Source: Solirubrobacter deserti | GTDB lineage: Bacteria > Actinomycetota > Thermoleophilia > Solirubrobacterales > Solirubrobacteraceae | Length of the DNA stretch: 64,000 nt | Reading direction: 5' to 3' | Assembly: GCF_027587175.1 (NCBI RefSeq) | Contig: NZ_JAPCID010000005.1 | Coordinates: 124,001 to 188,000 of the forward strand | Shown: piece by piece, positions 25,971 through 35,694 of the stretch | Layout: every line of letters begins with the position of its first letter | Numbering within the stretch: the first letter of the stretch is position 1 | Notes under the pieces: generated by a model | Database searches by the model: none | Told to the model about the DNA's origin: nothing | What the model saw: only the letters and a program-made list of their open reading frames with translations | Position numbers and translations under genes: made by a program

Positions 25971-26882
25971 ATGAGACGCGTGATCCTCGCCGCCGTGCTC
26001 GCGGCCCTCGCCGCGGGCTGCGGCTCCAAGGCCGAAGTCCCGACGGGCGGGCGCGTCGCGGTGACGGTCTCGCAGGACTTCGGGGAGACGCGCCTCGCGC
26101 CGACCCGCAGCCTCCAGGCGGCCGAGCAGGACACGGTGCTGGACATGCTCGACCGCTCCCAGTTCGAGGTCCGCGCGAGCGGCGCGGCCGTCGAGGAGAT
26201 CGACGGGCTGTCGGGCGGGCGCGAGAACGGCAAGCCGGTCGAGTGGTTCTCGTACGTGAACGGCATCGCGACGCCGTCCGGCGCCGCCACGCGCAAGCTC
26301 TACAGCGGCGACCGCATCTGGTACGACCACCACGGCACGAACTCGACGGTGCGCGCGGTGGTGGGCTCGTTCCCGCAGCCGTTCACGTCGGGGATCGACG
26401 GCAAGAAGCTCCCGATCCGGGTCGTCTGCCTCGCGCCCGAGGACCGCTCCTGCGACGAGGTCGAGGAGCGCCTGGAGGCCGCCGGCATCCGCGGGCTCAC
26501 GCGCTCGAACCTCGAATCCTCGCCGGGGGAGGTGCTGCGCGTGCTCGTCGGGACCTGGGCGGAGGTCCGCAAGGACATCGCGGCCCGCACGCTCGAGACC
26601 GGGCCGGCCGAGTCCGGCGTGTTCGCGCGCATGAACGCCGCCGGCAACGAGATCGAGTTGCTCGACCCCGACGGCGCGGTCGAGAAGACGCTCGGCCCGG
26701 GCGCCGGCCTGGTGGCCGCGACGGCCTACCGCGACCAGCGCCCGACCTGGATGATCACGGGCACGGACGACGTCGGCGTCGCCGCGGCGGCGGCCGCCTT
26801 GACCGAGGACATGCTGCGCTTCAGGTTCGCGCTGGCGATCGAGGAGGGGCGTGGAGTGCCCCTGCCGGTCGAAGGGCCCTAA
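25971..26882 (+). CDS. lipoprotein with a DUF4430 (transcobalamin-C-like) domain
   Basis: 303 residues. Signal peptide with lipobox LAAGC (Cys about residue 18), so probably anchored on the outer face of the membrane. Residues about 55-125 (TVLDMLDRSQFEVR, KPVEWFSYVNGIATPSG, LYSGDRIWYDHHG) match the DUF4430 fold found at the C-terminus of transcobalamin and in bacterial surface proteins. The remaining 180 residues are not recognised. It is divergent from the corrinoid adenosyltransferase with only 18 bases between start codons. A role in corrinoid binding is a guess from that neighbour. Its end overlaps the convergent TetR gene. Confidence 0.7.
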   Translation: MRRVILAAVLAALAAGCGSKAEVPTGGRVAVTVSQDFGETRLAPTRSLQAAEQDTVLDMLDRSQFEVRASGAAVEEIDGLSGGRENGKPVEWFSYVNGIATPSGAATRKLYSGDRIWYDHHGTNSTVRAVVGSFPQPFTSGIDGKKLPIRVVCLAPEDRSCDEVEERLEAAGIRGLTRSNLESSPGEVLRVLVGTWAEVRKDIAARTLETGPAESGVFARMNAAGNEIELLDPDGAVEKTLGPGAGLVAATAYRDQRPTWMITGTDDVGVAAAAAALTEDMLRFRFALAIEEGRGVPLPVEGP

Positions 26883-27339
26883 GGGCCGCCCGCGCCTCCT
26901 CTGGGTCGCCGCCCGCCGCCAGCGCCGCGCGCCACGCGGCCGCGAGCATCGCGCCGAGCGGCGCGCCCACGGCCTCATTCAAAGTGGCTGCGATCGGATC
27001 GGGCTCGCGGGGCTCGGACAACATCCTCATGAACCCGGCTCTGCGGGCGTAGTCGTAGGCCACCAGCAGCGCGGCGCCCACGGCGTCGGTCTCGAAGTCC
27101 AGCGCCGCCGCCAGCGCGCCTTCCATGCGCTCCGCGACGCGGCGGTCCACGTCCTCGCGGACGAACGCGTACAGCCCCGCCTTGCTGCCGAAGTGGTGGT
27201 AGAGCGGGCCGGTCGTGGTCTCGGCCGCGGCGGCGAGCTCGCCGACCTTGACGGCCTCGTAGCCGTGCTCGCCGAACGCCTCCAGCGCCGCGAGCACCAG
27301 GCGTCCCTTCGCGGTCGCCTTCGTCGGAATCCAATCCAT
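26821..27339 (-). CDS. TetR-family transcriptional regulator
   Basis: 172 residues. The N-terminal helix-turn-helix is clear (VLAALEAFGEHGYEAVKVGELAAAAETTTGPLYHHFGSKAGLYAFV), followed by a helical ligand-binding domain. It is divergent from a VOC-family gene, with two copies of a 15-bp operator-like palindrome between them, so it likely represses both itself and the VOC gene. Start ATG 27339 has TAACAT 8 nt upstream (leaderless). The C-terminal 20 residues overlap the end of the convergent lipoprotein gene by 62 bases. Confidence 0.85.
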   Translation of the reverse strand: MDWIPTKATAKGRLVLAALEAFGEHGYEAVKVGELAAAAETTTGPLYHHFGSKAGLYAFVREDVDRRVAERMEGALAAALDFETDAVGAALLVAYDYARRAGFMRMLSEPREPDPIAATLNEAVGAPLGAMLAAAWRAALAAGGDPEEARAALRALRPAGALHAPPRSPART

Positions 27340-27340
27340 C

Positions 27341-27376
27341 CGTAAACATGTTACGCGATTCCGTAATTCAGTTATA
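27341..27376. promoter_or_regulatory. tandem palindromic operator between tetR-like and VOC genes
   Basis: CGTAA-ACATG-TTACG (27341-27355) is a perfect 5-bp inverted repeat with a 5-bp centre. CGTAA-TTCAG-TTATA (27362-27376) repeats it with two mismatches. The copies are 21 bp apart, two helical turns, so two TetR dimers could bind on one face. Site 1 covers the -10 box of the TetR gene; site 2 covers the -10 box of the VOC gene. Confidence 0.6.
27348..27353 (-). promoter_or_regulatory. leaderless -10 box of the TetR gene
   Basis: TAACAT on the minus strand, 8 nt before ATG 27339 and inside operator copy 1. Confidence 0.45.
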
Positions 27377-27378
27377 GT
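27373..27378 (+). promoter_or_regulatory. leaderless -10 box of the VOC gene
   Basis: TATAGT, 7 nt before ATG 27386. It overlaps operator copy 2. Confidence 0.55.
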
Positions 27379-27385
27379 CGCGTCC

Positions 27386-27736
27386 ATGAAGCTCCAATTC
27401 ATGTACCTGCCGACGCAGGATCTCGCTGCATCGCTCGCGCTGTACCGCGACACGCTGGGATTGGACGAGGCGTGGCGCGAGGGGGAGGACACCGTCGCCC
27501 TCGCGCTGCCGGGGAGCGACGTGGCGCTGATGATCGACGCCGCGCCGATGCCCGACTGGGGGCCCGGGCCGATCTTCATCGTCGACGACGCTTCGGCCTT
27601 CCACGCCCAGCACGACGGCGCGTACGACCTCACCGTGCCGCCGTTCGAGATCCCGGGCGGCCAGATGTCCATGTTCAAGGACGCCGGCGGCAACCCGGTG
27701 TACGTGATGGATCAGAGCCGGGAGGCCGTGGGGTAG
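27386..27736 (+). CDS. VOC-family (glyoxalase/bleomycin-resistance-like) protein
   Basis: 116 residues with the paired beta-alpha-beta-beta-beta modules of the vicinal-oxygen-chelate fold: MKLQFMYLPTQDLAASLALYRDTLGL in the first and PFEIPGGQMSMFKDAGGNPVYVMDQS in the second. The usual metal ligands are not all evident, so it may be a binding protein or a lyase acting on a small toxic compound. The divergent TetR gene and the shared operator suggest ligand-induced expression. Its TAG stop lies 13 bases before the pntAA start, so some read-through into pnt is possible. Confidence 0.75.
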   Translation: MKLQFMYLPTQDLAASLALYRDTLGLDEAWREGEDTVALALPGSDVALMIDAAPMPDWGPGPIFIVDDASAFHAQHDGAYDLTVPPFEIPGGQMSMFKDAGGNPVYVMDQSREAVG

Positions 27737-27749
27737 GGTTCCGCCTCAC

Positions 27750-28817
<1,068 letters not shown>

Positions 28818-29097
28818 GTGGATCTGCTCACCGAGCTCGCGATCCTCGTCCTGGCGGCGTTCGTCGGCTTCGAGGTCATCTCCAAGGTCCCGAACACGCT
28901 GCACACGCCGCTGATGAGCGGCACGAACGCCATCCACGGCATCGTCGTGCTCGGCGGCCTGATCCTGATCGGCCACGTCGACGGCGTCCTGAACGACATC
29001 CTGCTCGTAGTCGCGATCGCGTTCGGCACGATCAACGTCGTCGGCGGGTTCCTCGTCACCGACCGCATGCTCGGCATGTTCAAGGGCAAGAAGCCGG

Positions 29098-29111
<14 letters not shown>
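28818..29111 (+). CDS. pntAB: NAD(P) transhydrogenase alpha subunit, membrane part
   Basis: 97 residues with three or four transmembrane helices (LLTELAILVLAAFVGFEVI; GIVVLGGLILIGHV; LLVVAIAFGTINVVGGFLV) and the conserved TPLMSGTNAIHGI segment, which is typical of PntAB. It forms the membrane proton channel with PntB. GTG 28818 directly follows the pntAA TAA, and the 3' end overlaps pntB by 14 bases, so the three subunits are tightly coupled. Confidence 0.93.
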
Positions 29112-30471
<1,360 letters not shown>

Positions 30472-30475
30472 CACG

Positions 30476-30506
30476 AACCTAAAGAGGGACTGTCCCTCTT
30501 TAGGTT
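30476..30506. repeat. perfect 14-bp inverted repeat, REP-like
   Basis: Arm AACCTAAAGAGGGA (30476-30489), loop CTG, arm TCCCTCTTTAGGTT (30493-30506), with no mismatch. It begins 5 bases after the pntB stop and could terminate that operon, but there is no T tract, it is far more AT-rich than local sequence, and its GGGACTGTCCC centre resembles dispersed palindromes seen in many bacteria. Its right end forms the TT of the next gene's -35 box. Confidence 0.75.
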
Positions 30507-30533
30507 GCGCACAATTGAATCGCGCGCTACGGT
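30505..30533 (+). promoter_or_regulatory. promoter of the ohrR-like gene
   Basis: TTGCGC (30505-30510), 17-bp spacer, TACGGT (30528-30533), then 7 nt to GTG 30541, a leaderless start. The spacer contains ACAATTGAAT, similar to half of the TACAATT-type operator known for OhrR, which would give autorepression. Confidence 0.6.
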
Positions 30534-30540
30534 GATCGGC

Positions 30541-30966
30541 GTGAACCCGCTCGCGCTCGAGCAGCAGGTGTGCTTCGCGTTGTACTCGGCGTCGCGCGCC
30601 GTCACGGCCGCGTACCGGCCGCTGCTCGCGCCGCTCGGCGTGACCTACCCGCAGTACCTGGTGCTGCTCGTGCTGTGGGAGCACGGGACGCGCTCGGTGC
30701 GGGACCTCGGCGAGGCGCTGCACCTGGACTCCGGGACGCTCTCGCCGCTGCTCAAGCGGCTGGAGGCGAGCGGGCTCGTGACCCGGGCGCGCGCGGCCGA
30801 GGACGAGCGTCAGGTCCGGGTCGGCCTCACCGACGCGGGATGGGAGCTGCGCGAGCGCGCGGTCGAGATCCCCGCCCAGTTGCACGACGCCACCGGCGTC
30901 GACGACGAGACGCTCGCGGCGCTGCACCGCGCCTGCCATGCCCTGATCGAGGAGTCGCAACGATGA
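30541..30966 (+). CDS. ohrR: MarR-family organic peroxide sensor (OhrR-like)
   Basis: 141 residues. The winged helix of the MarR family is clear (LVLLVLWEHGTRSVRDLGEALHLDSGTLSPLLKRLEASGLVTRAR; DERQVRVGLTDAG). Cys11 in LEQQVCFALYSASRA is the reactive N-terminal Cys that OhrR uses to sense organic hydroperoxides; no second resolving Cys is visible, as in one-Cys OhrR. GTG 30541 is preferred over a TTG at 30505, which is the -35 box. It overlaps ohr by ATGA and should repress it until oxidised. Confidence 0.85.
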   Translation: MNPLALEQQVCFALYSASRAVTAAYRPLLAPLGVTYPQYLVLLVLWEHGTRSVRDLGEALHLDSGTLSPLLKRLEASGLVTRARAAEDERQVRVGLTDAGWELRERAVEIPAQLHDATGVDDETLAALHRACHALIEESQR

Positions 30967-31379
30967 AGACGCTCTACACCGCCGAAGCGACCGTCACCGG
31001 CGAAGGCCGCGACGGCCACGCCAAGTCCTCGGACGGGGTGCTCGACCTTGACCTCGCGGTCCCCAGCGAGATGGGCGGCAGCGGCGGCGCGACCAACCCC
31101 GAGCAGTTGTTCGCGGCCGGCTACGCGGCGTGCTTCCACAGCGCGCTGCGGACGATCGCGCGCCGCGAGAAGACCGACCTCGGTGAGTCGACGATCACGG
31201 CCCGCGTCGGCATCGGCCCGAACGAGAACCGCGGCTTCAGCTTGGCGGTCACGCTCGTCGTCGACCTGCCGGGCTTCGACCGCGAAGAGGCCCAGCGGCT
31301 CGTCGAGGCCGCCCACCAGGTGTGCCCGTACTCGAACGCCACGCGCGGCAACGTCGACGTCGCGCTCGAGCTCGCGTGA
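30963..31379 (+). CDS. ohr: organic hydroperoxide reductase Ohr
   Basis: 138 residues of the OsmC/Ohr family. It reduces organic hydroperoxides with a reactive Cys pair: Cys57 in YAACFHSAL and Cys121 in AHQVCPYSNATRGN; the catalytic Arg is probably in the N-terminal loop region. Length matches Ohr. Start ATG overlaps the ohrR stop, and the stop overlaps the GTG of the DoxX-like gene, giving a three-gene peroxide-response operon. Confidence 0.92.
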   Translation: MKTLYTAEATVTGEGRDGHAKSSDGVLDLDLAVPSEMGGSGGATNPEQLFAAGYAACFHSALRTIARREKTDLGESTITARVGIGPNENRGFSLAVTLVVDLPGFDREEAQRLVEAAHQVCPYSNATRGNVDVALELA

Positions 31380-31789
31380 GGCGCCTGCGAGCCGCCGCCC
31401 AGATCCTGCTCGGCGCCGCGATGGTCGGCGCCGGCACCGGCCACCTCACCTTCCAGCGCGAGGAGTTTCAGGCGCAGGTCCCGCCGTGGGTGCCGATCGA
31501 CGAGGACCTGACGGTGCTGCTGTCGGGCGCCGTGGAGATCGGCCTCGGCGCCGCGCTGCTGGTGACCTGGAAGCAGCCGCGGCGCGCGCTCGCCGGAGCG
31601 GCCCTCGCCGCGTTCTACGTGGCGATCTTCCCGGGCAACATCGCCCAGTACACCGAGCACCGCGACGCGTTCGGCCTGGACACCGACACCAAGCGGCTGG
31701 CGCGGCTGTTCTTCCAGCCGCTGCTGATCGCCTGGGCGCTGGCCGCCACCGACGCGCCGCGCGTCTGGCGCGAGTCACGCCAGGCCTGA
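31376..31789 (+). CDS. DoxX-family membrane protein
   Basis: 137 residues with four predicted membrane helices (AAAQILLGAAMVGAGTGHL; LTVLLSGAVEIGLGAALLV; ALAGAALAAFYVAIFPGNIA; LFFQPLLIAWALAA). DoxX-like proteins are linked to thiol/redox complexes in other bacteria (family knowledge). GTG 31376 overlaps the ohr stop. The gene is complete, unlike the DoxX fragment downstream. It overlaps the end of the convergent response-regulator fragment by 15 bases. Confidence 0.75.
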   Translation: MRRLRAAAQILLGAAMVGAGTGHLTFQREEFQAQVPPWVPIDEDLTVLLSGAVEIGLGAALLVTWKQPRRALAGAALAAFYVAIFPGNIAQYTEHRDAFGLDTDTKRLARLFFQPLLIAWALAATDAPRVWRESRQA

Positions 31790-32101
31790 GCGCTGGGCCC
31801 AGAGCGCGGCCTGCGTGCGGTCGGTGGCGCCGATCTTGCGGCACGCGCCCGACAGCGTGTTGCGGACGGTCTTGTGCGAGATCCCGAGCCGCAGCGCGAT
31901 GACCTTGTTGGCGTGGCCCGCCGCGACCAGCCCGAGGATCTCGCGTTCGCGCTCGGTCAGGTCGGGCGGCATCTCGCGCTGGGCCGACAGGACCTCGCGG
32001 GCGGCGCGCGGGTCCAGCGGCGCGTCACCCGCCGCCGCGGCGCGCACCGCGCGCACGACCTCCTCCGGCTCGGCGTCCTTCAACAGGTAGCCGGTCGCGT
32101 C
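31775..32101 (-). pseudogene. response regulator lacking most of its receiver
   Basis: The C-terminal half of a NarL-type regulator: end of the receiver from DATGYLLKDAEPEEVV, then a LuxR helix-turn-helix (LTEREREILGLVAAGHANKVIALRLG). The first 95 or so residues, with the acidic pocket and phospho-Asp, are missing. The frame stays open upstream but its translation is unrelated low-complexity sequence, and no start lies near. The break coincides with the truncated end of a divergent DoxX gene, indicating a single deletion. Confidence 0.75.
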
Positions 32102-32365
32102 CGCGGGATCGCGCTGATCGTCGGCGCACTCGCTCCTGTGTTCGCGTTCGGACTCGCCATCGACATGCTCGTCGCGGGGCTCGTCGTGCACGCCGAGAAC
32201 GGGTTCTTCGCCTCTGACGGTGGCTAGGAGCTGGTGCTGGCGCTGGGCTTCAGCGCGCTCGCGATCGCGATCGCCGGAGCGGGCCGCTACAGCGTCGACG
32301 CCGCCCTCGGCGTCGCCCGCCGCGTCCCCGGCTACCCCGGTGGCGAGCGGCGGTCGCTGGCGTAA
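32102..32365 (+). pseudogene. 5'-truncated DoxX gene with a nonsense codon
   Basis: Translation GIALIVGALAPVFAFGLAIDMLVAGLVVHAENGFFASDGG then TAG (32225-32227), then in the same frame ELVLALGFSALAIAIAGAGRYSVDAAL to TAA at 32363. DoxX proteins normally read NGFF-x-x-GGYELVLAL, so Tyr has become a stop. The first half of the gene is missing at the same point where the regulator fragment breaks. Clearly decayed. Confidence 0.75.
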
Positions 32366-32368
32366 GAT
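32363..32368 (+). promoter_or_regulatory. -10 box built on the pseudogene stop codon
   Basis: TAAGAT, whose TAA ends the DoxX frame, lies 6 nt before ATG 32375 and suggests a leaderless transcript. Confidence 0.45.
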
Positions 32369-32374
32369 CGGCGC

Positions 32375-32566
32375 ATGGAGGAGGAGAAGGCCAGACTGCA
32401 GCAGGAGATCTCCGTCGCCATGGAGCAGGTGATGGAGAACCTGGGCGACGGGACGCTCGTCATCCCGGACCCGGTCCAGCGCGGGCTGGCGGAGACGACG
32501 AACCCGACCCTGGACGTGGAGGGCCTGCGCGCGCTGCGCGACGACCTCAACCACCTCTTGCGATGA
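32375..32566 (+). CDS. small acidic helical protein, unknown
   Basis: 63 residues, mostly charged and helical (MEEEKARLQQEISVAMEQVM; LDVEGLRALRDDLNHLLR) around a short LGDGTLVIPDPVQRGL turn. No membrane segment or known domain. It has a good leaderless -10 box and ATG, which supports a real gene. Its context next to a MoaD-like gene (31 bases downstream) does not reveal a role. Confidence 0.55.
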   Translation: MEEEKARLQQEISVAMEQVMENLGDGTLVIPDPVQRGLAETTNPTLDVEGLRALRDDLNHLLR

Positions 32567-32597
32567 GTTTGCGCGGGCGCTTCGGTCTGTACTGCAC

Positions 32598-32867
32598 ATG
32601 ACCGGAGCGCTCGTCCGTCTGCGCGGTCCCCTCAAGCAGCTCGCCGGCAGCGGCGAGCTCGAAGTCGTGGGGGCGACCGTCGGCGAGCTCCTCCAGCACC
32701 TCGAGCACGACACACCGCCGCTCGACGGCTGGATCCTCGACGAGCGCGACCGGATCCGCCGCCACATCAACGTGTTCGTCAATGGCGAGCGCGGGCGCGA
32801 GGACACGCCGGTCGGTCCCGGGGACCGCATCGACGTGCTGCCCGCGATCTCAGGAGGGAGCGCATGA
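32598..32867 (+). CDS. MoaD/ThiS-like ubiquitin-fold protein
   Basis: 89 residues with the beta-grasp pattern: VRLRGPLKQLAGSGELEVVGATVGELL...INVFVNGERGREDTPVGPGDRIDVLPAISGG. It ends GGSA rather than in a terminal GG, so thiocarboxylation would need trimming of two residues, or it acts differently. It overlaps the next gene by ATGA. MoaD-like proteins carry sulfur for cofactor synthesis or act as protein modifiers (family knowledge); no MoeB/MoaE gene is nearby. Confidence 0.75.
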   Translation: MTGALVRLRGPLKQLAGSGELEVVGATVGELLQHLEHDTPPLDGWILDERDRIRRHINVFVNGERGREDTPVGPGDRIDVLPAISGGSA

Positions 32868-33922
32868 CCGAGCTGCTCGTCGGTACCAAGAAGGGCCTGT
32901 TCGTGCTGGAGGGCGAGCCGGGAGCGGCCTTCGACGTGACCGCCCGCGCGTTCGCGGGCGAGCCGATCGAGTACGCGATGCGCGACCCGCACTCCGGGCG
33001 CACGCTCGCGACGATGACCTCGCCCTGGTACGGGCCGAAGATCTTCTACACCGACGATCCCGTCGCGGGCGGGTGGGAGCAGGCGCAAGGGCTCGAGCTG
33101 CCCGAGGGCGCGCTGGAGCGCATGTGGGTGATCGTGCCCGACGACGACGGCACGCTGTACGCCGGCGGCGACCCGGGGGTGCTGTTCGCCAGCCACGACG
33201 GCGGCGTCACGTGGGAACTCAACCGCACGCTGTGGGAGCACCCGACCCGGCCGCTGTGGCAGCCGGGCGGCGGCGGGCTGTGCCTGCACTCGATCGCGCC
33301 GACGGTCGGCACGCCCGGCCGGCTCGCGCTCGGCATCAGCGCCGTCGGCGTCTGGCTCACCGACGACGCGGGTACGTCCTGGCGCCACGGCAACCGCGGC
33401 CTGCGCGCCCGCTACCTGCCTGACGATGCACCCGAGGACACGATCAACCTGTGCGTCCATGACCTCCAGCGCGCGGCCAAGGACCCAGACCGCCTGTTCA
33501 TGCAGTTCCACGGCGGCGTCTACCGCTCCGACGACGCGGGCGAGAGCTGGACCGACATCGGCGCCGGGCTGCCGTCCGACTTCGGCTTCCCGCTCGTCCT
33601 CGACCCGGCCGACCCGGACTCCGCGTACGTCATTCCCCTCAAGGGCGCCGAGGACCGCGTCACGCCCGAAGGCCGCGTCGCCGTCTATGAGACGCGCGAC
33701 GCGGGGGAGAGCTGGACGGCCCGCGGCGACGGCCTGCCCGCCGAGCACGCCTACCTGACCGTGCTGCGCGAGGCGTTCGACCGCGGCGGCGAGGGCGAGG
33801 CCCTCGAGCTCTACTTCGGCGCCACCAGCGGGGACGTCTTCGGCTCGGGCGACGCGGGCGGGAGCTGGGGCTGCGCGGCCGCTCGGCTCCCGCCCGTGTA
33901 CTCACTGCGGGTGGCGGCGTGA
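32864..33922 (+). CDS. BNR/sialidase-like beta-propeller protein (cytoplasmic)
   Basis: 352 residues with repeated Asp-box turns (SHDGGVTWELN, TDDAGTSWRHG, SDDAGESWTDIG, TRDAGESWTARG, SGDAGGSWGCA), indicating a six- or seven-blade propeller. There is no signal peptide, so it is cytoplasmic, unlike true sialidases. It overlaps the MoaD-like gene by four bases; the pair is recurrent in Actinobacteria to my knowledge, suggesting a joint function that is not defined. No catalytic sialidase triad could be confirmed. Confidence 0.75.
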   Translation: MTELLVGTKKGLFVLEGEPGAAFDVTARAFAGEPIEYAMRDPHSGRTLATMTSPWYGPKIFYTDDPVAGGWEQAQGLELPEGALERMWVIVPDDDGTLYAGGDPGVLFASHDGGVTWELNRTLWEHPTRPLWQPGGGGLCLHSIAPTVGTPGRLALGISAVGVWLTDDAGTSWRHGNRGLRARYLPDDAPEDTINLCVHDLQRAAKDPDRLFMQFHGGVYRSDDAGESWTDIGAGLPSDFGFPLVLDPADPDSAYVIPLKGAEDRVTPEGRVAVYETRDAGESWTARGDGLPAEHAYLTVLREAFDRGGEGEALELYFGATSGDVFGSGDAGGSWGCAAARLPPVYSLRVAA

Positions 33923-35262
33923 GCTGACGCGCGCGGTGGGCTCGGACGTGGTCGCGGTGGTGCCGTCCTCGTTGGTCGCCGCGACCACGACGCGCAGGCG
34001 GCGGCCGACGTCGCGGTCGGTCGGCCGGTAGCGGCGGCGGTCAGCGCGCGGGATCGCCCGCCACGTCGAGCCGGTCAGCCGCTGCCAGCGGTACGTGAAC
34101 CGCGTCGGCCGGTTGATCCAGGCGCCCTTGGTGGTCTTCAGGGTCGCGCCGCGCCGGACCGCGCCGATGATCGCCGGGTCGGTCGTGGGCGAGGGGACGG
34201 TCACCGGGTCCTCGCCCGCGCCGGCGCCGCCGCTGCACGCCGGCGCGATCGTCGCGCACGGCGCCATGAACACCGAGTCGTAGGTGTTCCAGTGCGTGGC
34301 CAGGTAGCTGCCGGGCGCGGGCGCCGGGCTGAAGTAGTCGTCGCGACCGCAGTCGAAGCTGACCGTGATCGCGCCCTCGACCGACGCGCAGTCCGTGCGC
34401 AGCTGGCTGGCGGCGCCCTCGTTCTCGGCGTAGCACATCACGTCCACGCCCTGCCAGCAGTGCCCGTAAACCGGTTCTGCTGACCGGCGGGCTGCGTGGA
34501 GTGCGGCGCGCCCCACTGCACCGCGCCGAGCGTGTGCGTGATCTCGTGCAGGAAGCCCTCGGGCCAGAAGCCGTGCGCGCCCGGCCCGGGCACCTCACCG
34601 CCGTCGCGGGTGAACAGGACGCCGGTGAGCCCGCCCCGGTTGTGCGGGTTCTCCGGACCGGGCTGCTCGCCGCCCCCGCCGGTGATCGTCTCCGCCAGCC
34701 CGTGGTCGGAGCCGGTTGCGGACAGGTTGTCGGCGAGCACGATCGCGTTGCGCGGGCCGCCCAGGTCCCCGAGCACGCGCTGCACCGCCTGCGCGACGGC
34801 GCGGAAGTTGTCGGCGTACTCCGCGTGCGCGCCGGGGAGCGCGACGGTCTGGATGTCCACGAACTGGCGGCCGCAGCGCGTGCCCATGTCGAAGCGCAGC
34901 GCCTTCGTCCCGCCGGCCTGGGCGCCGAGGTAGCGGTTGACGAGCGCGACGTTGGCCTGCAGCGCGTCCATCCATCCGCCGGAGCGGTCGGGCCGGTCGG
35001 CGGCGTAGGCGTAGACGACCTTGATCTGCGGCGTCTCGGGCGCGAAGGCGGCGTGCGTGCGGTCGTCGCTCGCCGTGACGTCCCCGCACCAGCTGGTGGG
35101 GACACCACCGCCGGCCTGCGCCGCGACGGCGACGCTGCGGCGCAGGTCCAGGTCCGGGAGGTCGTCGCGCGTCTCGCCGTGGACGGTGGTCGTCGGCGCT
35201 TTCGGGGCGAAGACCACCGGCGCCGCGAGGGCGGCGAGCAGGAGCAGCGTGGAGCGGAGCAT
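33902..35262 (-). pseudogene. secreted zinc metalloprotease with a frameshift
   Basis: Reading from ATG 35262: signal peptide, then a peptidase domain with HEITHTLG at 239-246. This frame stops at 34438. The continuation lies in another frame (YGHCWQGVDVMCYAENEG, with the Met of a Met-turn, then an Ig-like C-terminal module ending at 33902). The switch is at about 34471-34474, in AACCGGTTTACGG; one extra G would restore QQNRVYGHCWQ. Either a disrupted gene, a sequencing error or a frameshift product. The CAP-domain gene lies 3 bases upstream. Confidence 0.7.
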
Positions 35263-35265
35263 GGC

Positions 35266-35619
35266 CTACGGCCGGGCGCCGAAGTTCGCGGTGACGGTCG
35301 CGCCCGAGGCCGGGTCCTTCGGCACGCCGAGGCGGACGCCGAAGCCGATCTCGCGGTAGTTGCGCTTGACGATCGTCCGGCGATGGGCGGGCGAGTCCAT
35401 CCACGCCTCCATCGTCCGGCGCGGGGTGGCGAGCGTGCCGGTGCCCCAGGCGAGGTTCTCGCCGAGCGACCAGCCGTCGTCGCGGCGCGCGTAGCCCGCG
35501 GCGAGGATGCGGTCGACGAACGTCTCGCCGCCGTTCTCGTGGCTGAAGTAGCCCTTCTGGACCATCTCGTCGGAGTGGCGACTGGCCGCTCGTCCGAGCC
35601 GGGCGTTCTCTTTCAACAT
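35266..35619 (-). CDS. CAP/SCP-domain protein, short at its N-terminus
   Basis: 117 residues matching the CAP (SCP/PR1) fold: LGRAASRHSDEMVQKGYFSHENGGETFVDRI, GENLAWGTG and WMDSPAHRRTIV, with the His and Glu residues of the cavity. The usual signal peptide and first helix (NxxR...L) are absent. GGAGG is 4 nt before ATG 35619. It may be a truncated secreted gene or a cytosolic form. Upstream of, and co-directional with, the frameshifted metalloprotease, separated by 3 bases. Confidence 0.7.
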   Translation of the reverse strand: MLKENARLGRAASRHSDEMVQKGYFSHENGGETFVDRILAAGYARRDDGWSLGENLAWGTGTLATPRRTMEAWMDSPAHRRTIVKRNYREIGFGVRLGVPKDPASGATVTANFGARP

Positions 35620-35694
35620 GTGGCCTCCGGGAACTCGACTGGACGTTCCTCCTGCAGGCCATAACGCGTCCAGGCCCCGAAACTTCGTGCCGAC

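Noticed and set aside
32102-32227. DoxX stop as a programmed read-through site
   Set aside because: The gene has also lost its 5' half, so decay explains it better.
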